Source: Trichoplax adhaerens
Lineage: Eukaryota; Placozoa; Uniplacotomia; Trichoplacea; Trichoplacidae
Direction of reading: 5' to 3'
Assembly: GCF_000150275.1 (NCBI RefSeq)
Contig: NW_002060944.1
Coordinates: 8,011,033-8,075,032 of the forward strand
Length of the DNA stretch: 64,000 bases
This document shows positions 28,904 to 40,900 of this stretch, piece after piece. The notes under the pieces were generated by a model. That model made no database searches. It was given only the letters and a program-made list of their open reading frames with translations, and was not told the origin of the DNA. The position numbers and the translations under genes are program-made. The number at the start of each line of letters is the position of its first letter. Within the stretch, counting starts at the first letter, position 1.

Positions 28904-29490
28904 TGTCACGGTACCTTTTTGTCGTGATGAGTTAGAAATGTTATGGTGTTTGTTATTGATGGAAATTGATGTGTTATGGTGTTTGTTAGTAAGGTGTTTT
29001 GATGATCAACTGTCCTTAGTTATTTTGTATGTATTCGAATAGGAGGATAGACTAGGGAAATATAAATATTGATGCTGTGCAACCTTTGCGTTAGAGAGTT
29101 GTTTATGCTGACACGATTTGTAGTCGTGTTGTAAGATTATTACTGGATAGGAGGTTATGGTTGTGTGATCTCCTACGTGAGATTAATGTAAATAGTAAAT
29201 ATCTTAGAAAGTATATAAAGACTATCTATGATGTAATGTGGACGAGGAGAAAGGCATAGAAAAGAATAAACTGTAGTGATAGTTATCTATTCAAAGCCTA
29301 GACTTAGCTACTTGTGTAATCGAGTAATCTAGTGACGGTCAAAGAAGAGTAGTCCCACACCCGAGAAGTTAGTGTTCTAATAGGAAGCGTAGTTCCAGCA
29401 GCACTTGTTCAGTGTCGGGATTGTACCGTACTTAGCTAAGTTTTACACGATAAGTAGAGATCCTGTGTCACAGAAAACGTGGTTGTGACA
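28904..29490 (+). mobile_element. LTR-C solo LTR with 5-bp target-site duplication
   Basis: A 587-bp element starting TGTCACGGTACC and ending GGTTGTGACA, so its ends form the inverted pair TGTCAC/GTGACA, common for Ty3/gypsy LTRs. It is bracketed by identical ACCTG pentamers (28899-28903 and 29491-29495). Internally it has a TATA-like TATATAAAG at 29212-29220 and AATAAA at 29265-29270, consistent with U3/R on this strand. A short internal direct repeat (GATGTGTTATGGTGTTTGTTA) lies near the 5' end. No gag, protease, reverse transcriptase or integrase frame is attached, so this is a solo LTR left by LTR-LTR recombination. Confidence 0.86.
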
Positions 29491-31039
29491 ACCTGTCATT
29501 CCTTTTTAGTTACAGATCTAGTCAAAGATTAGCCTAGCAATAGCTATTGATGAATATCATGAGATTTTAATGCTATGAGATATTTCGATTATGATTCTTG
29601 GGCTAAATTTTAGCCCCGCCATATTCAATTTGTAATACAAATATCTGAAGCAAAGATGAACTTATAATATGAGAGCTATCTATAAATACTTGAAAGTACA
29701 GGATTAAATTTACTTAATTGCAGATTTGCAAAGCATAATATATACATTGAGAATCGATCTAAATTTTTCGTAACTTTTATCAGATAAGAAAATTCTCTAT
29801 TAGCTACTAATGAAATATTATGTTCGCTATATTAAAGGTTATGCAACATATTATAGCAAAAAATTTCTATTACTAGAAAGATAAAATGATCTACTAATAT
29901 TTATCTATAATGAAAGAGAGCTTCTGTTCTGTGACTAACTGGTGATGAAAGTTGTGCAGGATATTCGTAATAGGTAGTTAAATTGTCTAGAGGAATATTA
30001 TATCGATCTTGCCAATAGACAGAGCATTGTAAAATTCAAAATTTTAGGTCGATAGACGGTGAATAGTTTAAGGAAGGTCTTTGAAAATTAATTAAACCGA
30101 GATTTATATAATAAATAAAAGATATGGAAGATCGTTGATATCATATGCACAATAGACATAATTAAATTCCTATTACAATATTTTTATCATTTTTAGTTAT
30201 AGATTGCAGAATAAATACTTGCTGTAAAGTTAGCTATGGTCTATGGATGACTTTATCAGCTCCGTTTTACAGCTATAGAATACATTTTCTGATAGCATTA
30301 TAATTTAACATGACCAAAATCTATCAGTCGATGAGTAAATTTACTACAATTGAAGAAATACTCGTTTAATTGTTTTTATCATGGCCAAAAGGCAAATTTA
30401 ATAAGGGTGAAATTTAGCAATATTACATTTTTCATCGAATCAGAATGAAAACTTGCTATGGCCATCAATGAATTCCAAATAAAAAAATACGCGTGGTAAT
30501 AATTTATTAAAATTCTTTTAAGCAAGCAAAAAATATGAATCAATAATTGCTCAAGATGTTTTGCAAAGAAACTGCAAAGATAAATATGAACGATACCATT
30601 GGCGACAGAAAGTCATTTTCAATGAAATTAGTGTGGCTATACAGCTAAGATATGATGATTGACAATATAATTGCCAATTTATGAGTTTATAAAATACTGG
30701 ACGTTTCATTCTCTCCAAAGAGCTAGCAATCCATTACATTACGAAAGCTTTCAAACCCAATTACAGTCCGAAAAAAGACAAATATTGAGATTGACAATTC
30801 CATCATAATATATACAGAAGTATTCGCGTAGATTCATTATGACTCATGCTTCGGTAGTAGTGCTGATTGTTGTAAGATACGGATATGATTGGATTATATC
30901 ACCATTCCAGTTAATGCATAATCTCATGCTGAGTGCAATAGGTCACAGATAAATTAGCATTGATTACAAATATTATAGTGCAAGAAGAAAATTGGTCTAT
31001 ACTCCATGATTAAAATTTACACATTATTATGAAAGTATT

Positions 31040-31077
31040 ACAATCACTTTTATATAGCAAGTATAAGGAGTGATTGT
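31040..31077. repeat. Hairpin: 9-bp perfect arms plus an inner 4-bp stem
   Basis: ACAATCACT at 31040-31048 and AGTGATTGT at 31069-31077, with inner TATA/TATA pairing around a short loop. No neighbouring gene gives it a role. Confidence 0.55.
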
Positions 31078-33752
31078 TATACAAAAAGAACAAAGTTTTT
31101 AATATCGAAATACTCAACTCACTTATCGGTTTACTACTTTACCATATAATAAGGTATAATTACTTACATCTAATTTCTTATAATCAACTTATAGACTAAT
31201 CTGGAAGATTCTAATGCCCTCTAATTAATATAATATAGATTATTATTGCATAAATATATATAGAAAATTTCAGAGTCGAAACGATATATATATTTCTTTG
31301 CGCTCGCGCGGCGTATATATCCGATTTTTAGTGTTTCATTTTTTATTTCCTTTTATTATCTTTTTGTTATTATTTTTCGCGTGGGTCCAGGTCTTCTCTA
31401 TCTATTATTATGGGTTTAAATAATGCTGGACTATATCACGTTGCTTGCTAACATGAGCATATATTCTTGCTGCTAAGATAGGAAGTGAAGGGTTACTTAT
31501 TCTAAATCAATAATCAAGTTACCGATAGAAATTTGAAATTCCAACTTATTATTTTAGAAGATAATAATTACGTTAGAAAAGAGTAATTTTAGACAATGTT
31601 GTACTAGTTAGCAATTTGTACAGAAAGTGATAGCGAGAAAATTAATTTAAGCAGTACTGTGATTCTAAAATTGCGCACTTCTTTACACATGACAAGCGAT
31701 GGTCTCATTGTTTTTGATCTTATGTAATCAAAATTCAAACCATCTATAAAGCATTAATATACTCTTTATTAAGAGATATCAACCGAAATATGATAAAGAA
31801 AAGGCTAAAATTCCTTCTGCAAAGCAATTTACAATACCTTGACTTATTAACTATATTTTATTAAATATCATTAATAAATTAATGTAGGAATTATTTTCCC
31901 CAATTCCAAGTAGATTAAAATCACTAGTAAATTTCCTGCTGTGAATTTTTGAATAGTACAGTAAGCGACAGTTATTTACTCTGTTCTCTTATTATGAATC
32001 CTTGTAATGATAGGTAAAGATAAAAATTAAAGTGAAACTACTTTTAAATAAATCCATAAGTTTATTTTTAATAACGGATGATAATAAATTTATTCTAGTT
32101 TCTCCTGATTTCTTTAGGAATGAATTTGACAATCATAATATATATTTTCAGAGAGCAATAGTGATTTCTACAGGATAAGAATAAAGCAAGACCACATAAC
32201 GGTGAATCAATCGCTTTCGAATTGGCATAGATTATAAAAATGACTACTTTGTTGTTTCCTGAAATCAATTAATATCATTGAATAAAAAAAGTAAAGCTAA
32301 ATCACGCATCATGATGAAAGCTACTCTAATTTGAGAATTTGCTTATACTATTTGGTAGAATAGTATATATTGCATGATGATGGCTAAATTGTATCATGAC
32401 CCGTAACTAAACTTATAAATTTGCACCCGATAACCGAAGATTATTTGATTTAAGTTCCGTTCAGTGTTTTATTAGCTGCATTTTGAAAACTCTAACTTGG
32501 CTTAATTTAATGATAGCTTATAAAATAAATGCCAAGTACAAAATCAAAACAATAGCGTCCGTTGCGGACTTCAATCAATGTCACGTTAGCTATTTTATTA
32601 GTTCAAGATATCTAATTAACAGAAGTATCGAATTCGTTCATTAGGCCAATAAATCATCCATTGATAAGCAAAAATATCTAATCATAATATTAGCAACAAT
32701 AAAGGATAAACAGTTAATTAATTTTAATTCTAAATTCTGAAGAGCAGCTGGCATATTTTATGTTAGTAATTTATAAATTAATGGTGCCTAGTATGTTATT
32801 ACTTCTTCGTAGATGGTAAAATAGTTGAATTTATAATCTGGACTTAAAACCTGCTTATTTCCAAAAATGAATCTATAATTTGAATAATCTATAGTACAGC
32901 AGATACCTATTACTATTTAAGTGATGGAAATAATTCTGTCTTTACCGGTTAATAATAAAAACAATTGAGTATCAAGTAAATTGATCGAGCGTGTCCGTGT
33001 CACCAACCAGCTTCGTGACAAGGATAACGTAAAATAAATCTCTAAATTATTATAATCTCCGGGATTCAGTATCCCTTAACTACCTCACAAGAATTTAGAC
33101 GCCTTTGATTCTACGTTAAACTCAACTAGACAATTGAGAACTACTTTATTCAACTATCTGACGGGCTTATATACCCTTCTACAGTAGCTAACATTCATAA
33201 GTCATCTTATAAAAATACTATGAGAACATCTACTAACTAATTTTTCACCGTTGGACTACAACATGTCCATTCACAGAATCATCTCAGTGCACATTACAGC
33301 GTAGCATTAAATTTACTGTAACACATTTATAAATTAGAGTAATTCCTATTATAAGTAACTAGCTGTAATATATTATCACTATATTATATTCACCAAATTT
33401 AAATAGCTATTTCTTCACGGTAGTTCGTACGTAATAATCTGTTAACAATCATACAATTTATTTTATATCTATAATGCTTCTTTCATCAATGCGTGAAATC
33501 AATTAGTAATGGCGCAGATATGCGTATGTTGTTATATCATAATATTAAAATGTCGGTCATGCTGAAAGAAATTATCGGCTGGAATTTATAGGCTCGGAAG
33601 TTCGCTTGGCGACTATCGTATTTCTCTAAGTAATACCGGTACTTCCTTTTCTAATAGTAAATACAAAAATGTAATCACTGCGGTGGTTAACAATACTACA
33701 ATTGAAATGATGGTATACTAAAAAATTTATCATCAACTGGGTGGTTAGATAG

Positions 33753-33778
33753 GTCGTCACGATTCTTAGTGTGACGAC
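33753..33778. repeat. Hairpin GTCGTCAC / GTGACGAC
   Basis: Perfect 8-bp inverted repeat at 33753-33760 and 33771-33778 around a 10-nt spacer. It is GC-rich against an AT-rich background, so less likely by chance than AT hairpins. Each arm contains TGACG, a CREB/AP-1-like half site, which is only suggestive. Confidence 0.5.
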
Positions 33779-34379
33779 AACAAACTCATAATGAGTAATT
33801 GAAGAATTAAATAGTTAGGTGGTGTTGAATGGAGCTGTAATAGTAACGTCAAAGTAAAATCGTACGCATTGATGAGAAAGCATTTGTAGAATAGAAGGTA
33901 GAGCTAGTATCAATAATATCAGCACAAAAACAAGCATTAGAAGAGTAATTGTAATCAGCAACCAGCTTAGTGATGAATTTGCTAGATCAACGGAGGAAAA
34001 GTAAAATTGCTTCACTGTATCTCCTTATATCTTAATATTTGTCGTGATACTTTAATATAATACTTTTTTCTTTGGTTTGCGAAAAGTAATACGCCAGCTA
34101 ATTATTGTAAAATAAATTAAAAAATTAAAAATGATTGCAATAATTGAATAACGTTATCTTTTTGAAATGCGGCATTGGCAGCTGTTTTATTCTCTCTGAG
34201 CATAGTTTCCTCCTTCTTAAGCCTTTAAATTAATTAGAAGTAATTCCTATAACTTAAATTAAGACTGATTGCAATACCGGTAGGGGATAACGGTTGAGAT
34301 TTTTTCTTTAATTTTATGCGATTCAATAAGAAACTCTGATAATAAAAATATATTTAATCATATAATATATATCGACAAT

Positions 34380-34620
34380 TATACTTTCGTCAAAGCTTTA
34401 GTACGAACAACAACATTACGCTCTTCCTATCAAAGCTATTTCCGAAATAGTTGATATAGTTTTTATTGATACATTTATTTTTAATCTATATAATCGTATA
34501 ATCATACCCTTTGACAAAGCACCAATGGGAAAGGCAACATTGTACTCCTTTCAAAGCTATCATATATTTCCGAAATAATTGACATTGTTCCTATCGATAG
34601 AAGCTGCCTTTATTTTTTCG
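34380..34620. repeat. Diverged tandem duplication (two units of about 95-120 bp)
   Basis: Unit 1 is about 34380-34485 and unit 2 about 34500-34620. Shared blocks: ATACYTT.GACAAAGC, AACAACATT..ACTCTTCC/CTCCTT, TCAAAGCTAT, ATTTCCGAAATA.TTGA.AT.GTT and ATCGATA/ATTGATA. Similarity is moderate. Confidence 0.6.
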
Positions 34621-36917
34621 TTCTAAAGACACTAAGTCGTCAAATTGTCCCACATAAATTATATTTTAATCGGAAGAAAGAATTACTATAGTTAGTCGAT
34701 AGACATGAGGCAATTTTAACGGATAATCAACACCACATGGTAGTTATTTGTAGATTATTATTCCTGATTTTGCAAAGATAATAAATAGCCAGAAGGCACG
34801 TAGCTATACCGGATCTATTCAATGGAGGGTTTACAATACTCGTAAAGGTTTCGAAATCAGGAGATAGCTGAAGAAAGCGAAAATAACCAAATTATAATAG
34901 TTCCAACGGCTACTATTTATGACAAAGATACTGTAATTTCATTTCTTCCTTCAACCTTATATTGATATTAATGTTAATTATACGTTCAAAACAGGTTAAA
35001 ATAAGTATAAAAATTGTAATAGGAGATTAAACTAAGGTAACCTGCACCCGAATTTTAAACATGCGATAGTAATTGTCGGTCTATAACCAAATTATCCAAT
35101 ATTGTTTATTGGAAGCTGAAAAATTAGCATTCCTACGAGGAAGAGGGTCGATAATTAAAGCAACATTCCTCACCTTAGTTATAATAACTATAAAATATAA
35201 GTATTCTATATTTACATAGCACTAGAATTGATCGACTTTGTTTACTAACTTATTATTCTAGCTTCAAATGTTATTTATTCCCTTACTGTCCTAAGGGAAG
35301 TAAATACGATTATGAGTTTAATTATATTTATGGTATAGATGATGGTATAAAGTCGAATTATGAATACCCATTAAACATTCTTTACAATCTGAGAATGCAA
35401 TATAAAGAAAACAGGGAGTTCATTGCTGATTATTCAATCAATATCCTGATAGACAGTTCTACAATACAATACCTGTCGATTTTGAAAATCGTTTTAAGAC
35501 ATTCACAGTTTCGTAAAAAATTAATTGGACGGTAAAGAGAATGAGAGGGACAGAACACGAAGATGCTTCTTTTAAGACAAAGTAACCGTCATTTCATTAT
35601 ATCAATTTTGGTCATTAGCCATATGCTGTCAAGTTTAAGTGAAAATTACGCAAGAAATTTATTTATCGAACCCTTTCCAAGTAATAAAAGCAAATAAATG
35701 CATCTATATTCGCAACGGTTATCCTTTCATCAATGTTAAAATAATTTAGAGATAACGACAATAAAATTTATATTATGGCTGACATGATATTGAATTGCCA
35801 GCGATGACATAAAAGTGATTAAATTCTGAACTGTCGAGTTCATACACCACACACGTATAGCAGGGTCAATGTCATAAATTTACATTATTAAAATAATTCC
35901 ATTAAAATTAAGCTAAAATTGATTCTAAATTAGGTGTTGCATTATTTATTTTACTTAAATAGAAAAGTCTTCGTCAAGAAATAATTAGATAGATACAAAA
36001 ATTTATCACTTTCTGATATGTAGTAGGAGCAGTATTTAATTATAATTTATCGAGTCCAGATACAATCCAATGATTAGAAACAACTTTCAAATATGGCTAG
36101 CTAGCATCACTCTTATTTTCATTGGAATATTATAAGATGCATATTGTAGGCCAATACAATCACAAGAATAATAAATTTAAATAAGTTTACTAATTAATTT
36201 AAAATTCAATCTGCCTAACCTTGAATTTATAAATCATATCCCATTTTAACTGTAGCATAACTTCTATAGCTCTATTAGTATGTAATGAATGATATAACCT
36301 TTAATAGAACTTGAAAACTGTTAATTTTCAGCTTAAACATGTAACTAATAACAATATTAGTGTTTTTACTGTTGTTTCATCGACAAGGCGACATGTAATT
36401 ATAAAAATGCAAAGTCTTAAAATTGAATAGTCGTTAAAAATACGATAAAATGGGCTATTTGACAAGGTGAGACGCTTACATGTTGGTAAATTTTTGCAAA
36501 TTGGCAATAAAGGGTCCCTTCACAGCTGGATCCTTAAGTATTCCGCTGTTATTCCATTATATGATGTACTTAAATAAAATCTAGAACTTGGAAACGTAAA
36601 GCAAAGCAATTATCATTGATTATAAGACCTCAAGTTAGAAACATATATAAAATTACCATTTGCAAAACTGCCTTTTAATATCAGATAATTTTTATTCGAT
36701 TTAGCTTCGACATCAATATCACGAGAATATAGCAGGTAGTCAAGAAAAATTGATCATTATTCTTCAATTGCAAAGATTTGAATACGATTATCCAAAGTCT
36801 CTTATTTAGGCTCAACCTCATGAAATTAAAGTTAGATCAATGAGAGATTGTAATGAAATAATGATTGACATAAATTTATATATTAAATTACAAATCTTAA
36901 TCCAATAACGGTCTAAA

Positions 36918-36940
36918 ATGCTGAGATGGAATCTCAGCAT
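36918..36940. repeat. Perfect 10-bp hairpin with 3-nt loop
   Basis: ATGCTGAGAT (36918-36927), loop GGA, ATCTCAGCAT (36931-36940). The stem is mixed in composition and uninterrupted. It is too short for an animal microRNA precursor and no gene is near. Confidence 0.65.
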
Positions 36941-37903
36941 CACCTCTTAATTTCGCACTCAATGCCTGTATATTCACTTAACACTTAACGTAGGCTCCAT
37001 ATAAATAGAAACCTACGAAATAGGATATAGTAATATATGTGGACCTTAATTCATATTCTACTTAGTTGCAAGTATAAATATATTGTAGTACGCCACAGAT
37101 AAAGCATAATATTCCATGTCATCCAGTGTTCCACTGTACACCGATATTATATTGCATAGAATCAATGTATATATAATTACTGAGATTAGCTGAAATCATA
37201 ACATCGTTATTCGTATATGCAAAGCAATGTTGTTGTTATAATGAAATGCATATATTGATAAACCTCACGTACAGATTCTAGAAAATAAATAATAGTATTA
37301 CCTTTCTCTAAGTTATCTTAATGATTAAGACAAAAAGTACTATAATATCGTTTATCTCACCACTTCTAAAACTAGATTCGATGAGAAGGGACATATCAGA
37401 ACGTATGAATTTGCTATAGTTGATTTATCTGAAGATAAATCATAAGGGAGATCAGCTCATATTAATATATGAAACTCAGAACATTCTTTACTACGATGAT
37501 AACTGTATAGTCTTAGCGGCTATTAAAAAATTACATAGGCAGAACTAATTGCAGATATACTTGCAAATCTATCTTTATCCAAAAGTGTAAAAGAAGTCAT
37601 ATTTAAAAAATGGGATACAAAGTTTTCAAATCATCGCAGATCTTGCAATTCAATTCAATGTCAGCAGATTCCTCTAGGAAGATATAAACGTGAGAAAATA
37701 CCAATTTGCTTTCAATGAATAATCTAGCGAGAACATTGCGTTTACAAGGGAATGTAAAAAGTGGATCAATCGCAAACGGATTGTATTTCAGGTAAATTCA
37801 GAAATTGGATTTCAAATTTATTACTATAAAGCACCTTATACATGGCAAGACAAATATAGAAATCGCTTCATTGATCTCAAGTTATCGCTTTTGTTAGCTC
37901 TAG

Positions 37904-37937
37904 AGAATTTTTTAAAATTTCAACTTTAAAAAATTCT
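37904..37937. repeat. Perfect 13-bp inverted repeat
   Basis: AGAATTTTTTAAA at 37904-37916 and TTTAAAAAATTCT at 37925-37937 with an 8-nt spacer. Low complexity reduces its significance. Confidence 0.5.
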
Positions 37938-40900
37938 GTCGCGATATATTACCACAATTTTTCATCTCTTTCTGTGGTGCCGGTGCATTATATTCAGAAT
38001 GTGTAGGAGTGAGAAGGTTAAGTAAGTCAATTAATTTCTTTTGACTTTATTATTTTTAGCATGAAAAATAGAGTAATTATAATTATAGCACACCCTCCTC
38101 TTTTTTAGCAGCTGCATGCACATAGTGTTTTTGTTAAAAGAAGACTGAAAGACAGAGTTCAGGAATTTGCAAAGTCTTTGCCATAGCTATTCATAACCAG
38201 AAATATTAGAATTACTTCGCAAAGTTACAATTACTGAAGTTTTTATAGGTATACAACTCCATTGCATCAGAGCCAAAACAGCATGCGTAGGAGTGAGAGA
38301 AATAGAAACGAATTAAAGGTCTAAGGATAACAAATAAGTAAAACGGAAGAGTTGCTAGGACAAGAAAAATTGTTTGCATTTTGAATAATATTAACCAATA
38401 TACTTGCTTATACAAGGTTAATTATCTAATTACTTCATTCACTATTACATACGCTATTAAACAATATCAAAGCCGCATAGTCTGTATTTAGTTATATTGT
38501 CAAAGCCTAACAAGAATCAATGAAATACTTTTTTCTTGAGTGCTGCCGCTTAGGGAATCGAGTAATTTATTAATTTAAGAGGCGAAATCAAATCAGCATT
38601 ATTTCTTATCGTTAATTTTCTTGTGAAAGTTGTTGCTTAGATAAATTTACGCGTCATTTTAGTATTTACGAACTTACTACTGTAACGTATTATCAATACT
38701 CCTGAGCTCAGTAAGTAACAATTGATTGATTTAATTATTCGTTGATATTATATCGATAATGAAAAATTCAGTAGAATTAGCAACTAGACTGACGATTTAT
38801 ATCATTATTTCATTACAAAGAAATTTGCAAGATTACTATAAATGATGCAAAAATCTATGATCGAGCAGTGCAATTCCAGGAAATTAGCTCATTAAATCAC
38901 TACCAATTTCATATTTAGAAATATGATGGTTACTAGATGAGTTCATTTATTTTCAGTTGCGGTTATTAATCTGTTTACTTAAAATGCAGGCGTATTCTCT
39001 GCTAATTATTCCTCGGAACGAACTTAATTTAACCTAAAGTAATGAGTCACCACCACTAAGCAAATTATAAGAATTGTGCGGCAGACCGATTTTAATGTAT
39101 TCATAAAGTCAACAAACGTCAAGATGTAAGTTAAAGCTAGCAATCTGCTATGAATAAGTGACCTTTAAATAATCAATAGCGTGGTGAGGGAAAAACAATA
39201 GAAAAAATTTGTTTTACTCATTTTCATTTATATTACTTGCTTATCTGGAAATGGAATATGGTCGCAAATATTATTTTACCTTATGTTGATTACTTGTCAG
39301 ATGCTAAAGATTGCATAGAGTAAATTAGGAATATTGCTCAGTGGATTGGCTCGAGCGTTAAAGAAAATAGTCAATAAAACACAAGGAAATTATAATTATA
39401 CAATTAACTGCAGACAGATTCTACTAGAGCTTGCTTACAACAGTTATGCTATAATATGGCTGTTTTAACGCAATATTTATTAATGTACTAATATCTAAAT
39501 TATATTGCTATGATCTCGTTACCGATACTTAGTAAAAAACTATAATATAGCTATTTTAATACTTCTAAAACTTTTATTCTACATCAACAAATAACGACAT
39601 CGAAAATACGAAAATATCATGAAAGATAAATTTTGCAGAAAAATTAACTAGACTGATTTAATTATGTATAAGTACATCATGAAAAATTTTGATTTAAATT
39701 AAAACTATTCAAACAATAAACAAGGAATATCTAGATTAAATATTCTTCCATATTCAGCTGTGCTAACTGATTAAAGTGCTTATCCGAAAGAAATTACTGG
39801 GAGTTGCATTGCATTACCATACCTGCTAATAATTATCTTTCTAAATTAACTTGTTCTAATGAGCCATTATTACCTTAAACTGATAATTTAGCACTGTTAT
39901 GCTATAAATATGAATAACTGTATATTTAATCCGTTAGTATTGTTCGCAAAAAATCTTGGTTTTAACAGAGGTATACCTAAATTTGACCTGAATTGTAATA
40001 TAATGACAAACATATAGGCGAATATATTTCATCTCAACGATGCTTGAAAACTTTAATTACTTTTGAATAGTGGCAATATTAACATTAATTAACATAGTTT
40101 AAGTAGCTTGACTCTTTAAGGATATTTAGCCTAATTAATGTTTACAATGCAATAAATTAGTTAAAATACATCTCTATGGTTACTCATGTCAGCTCGAAAG
40201 TCAGCTGGAAAACAAACTCTTTGCCTTGCTAATTCATTTACTTTCTGAGATCTAGTTTACTTCTACTTATAATGAGACGGAATTCTAAGTTAATTTTTGA
40301 ACTGTCAGATATTTTTCACTTTGCAGTCCTTGATTACCGGTATTGAACATTTTTGATTATTTATTAACCCATTAAACGAAGTAGTTTCGATAATGCTCGA
40401 AAATTTTATCACTTAAACTCTTCTGTTGCCGCAATAGAGTTATTTGCAGTGTGGTTTGCTGAGCGCTTGATCAGACCATAGTATTAATATTATATTTGAT
40501 AAAATATTCCTTCATATTACAATCTTGCCCGATCCAAATAAGGACATTATTTATACTCCTATTATTTTTCTGTAAGAAATTATTTGCTTTTAAATAAGAT
40601 CTTATGTCAATTGAAATTCAGTAATTTCTCTAATAGTAAAGTCGTTATTGTAAAATTCTTTTTTTCGTAATCCTTATCATCCATCCCAAATAACGGTAAT
40701 TGTTATACATAAAAATATCTATGAATTCAACCAGGAAAATATTAAATTATTTCTGACAATAGTGCTATAATTTTATCTATTTCCGGTTTTTCTTATAAAA
40801 GCCTTATGTTTGCATTACCTTATTTTCTGTTTATGAATGGCTTATTGGTACGGTCTTGAAATTATGATTACACCACTGGCTACTAATAGGTTAGCTAAAG

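Noticed and set aside
33815-34015. Hydrophobic 66-codon frame resembling a one-pass membrane peptide
   Set aside because: Leu/Ile-rich frames arise readily in AT-rich DNA. No splice sites, signal logic or homologue supports it.
36918-36940. MicroRNA precursor
   Set aside because: A 10-bp stem with 3-nt loop is far too short for a Drosha/Dicer substrate.
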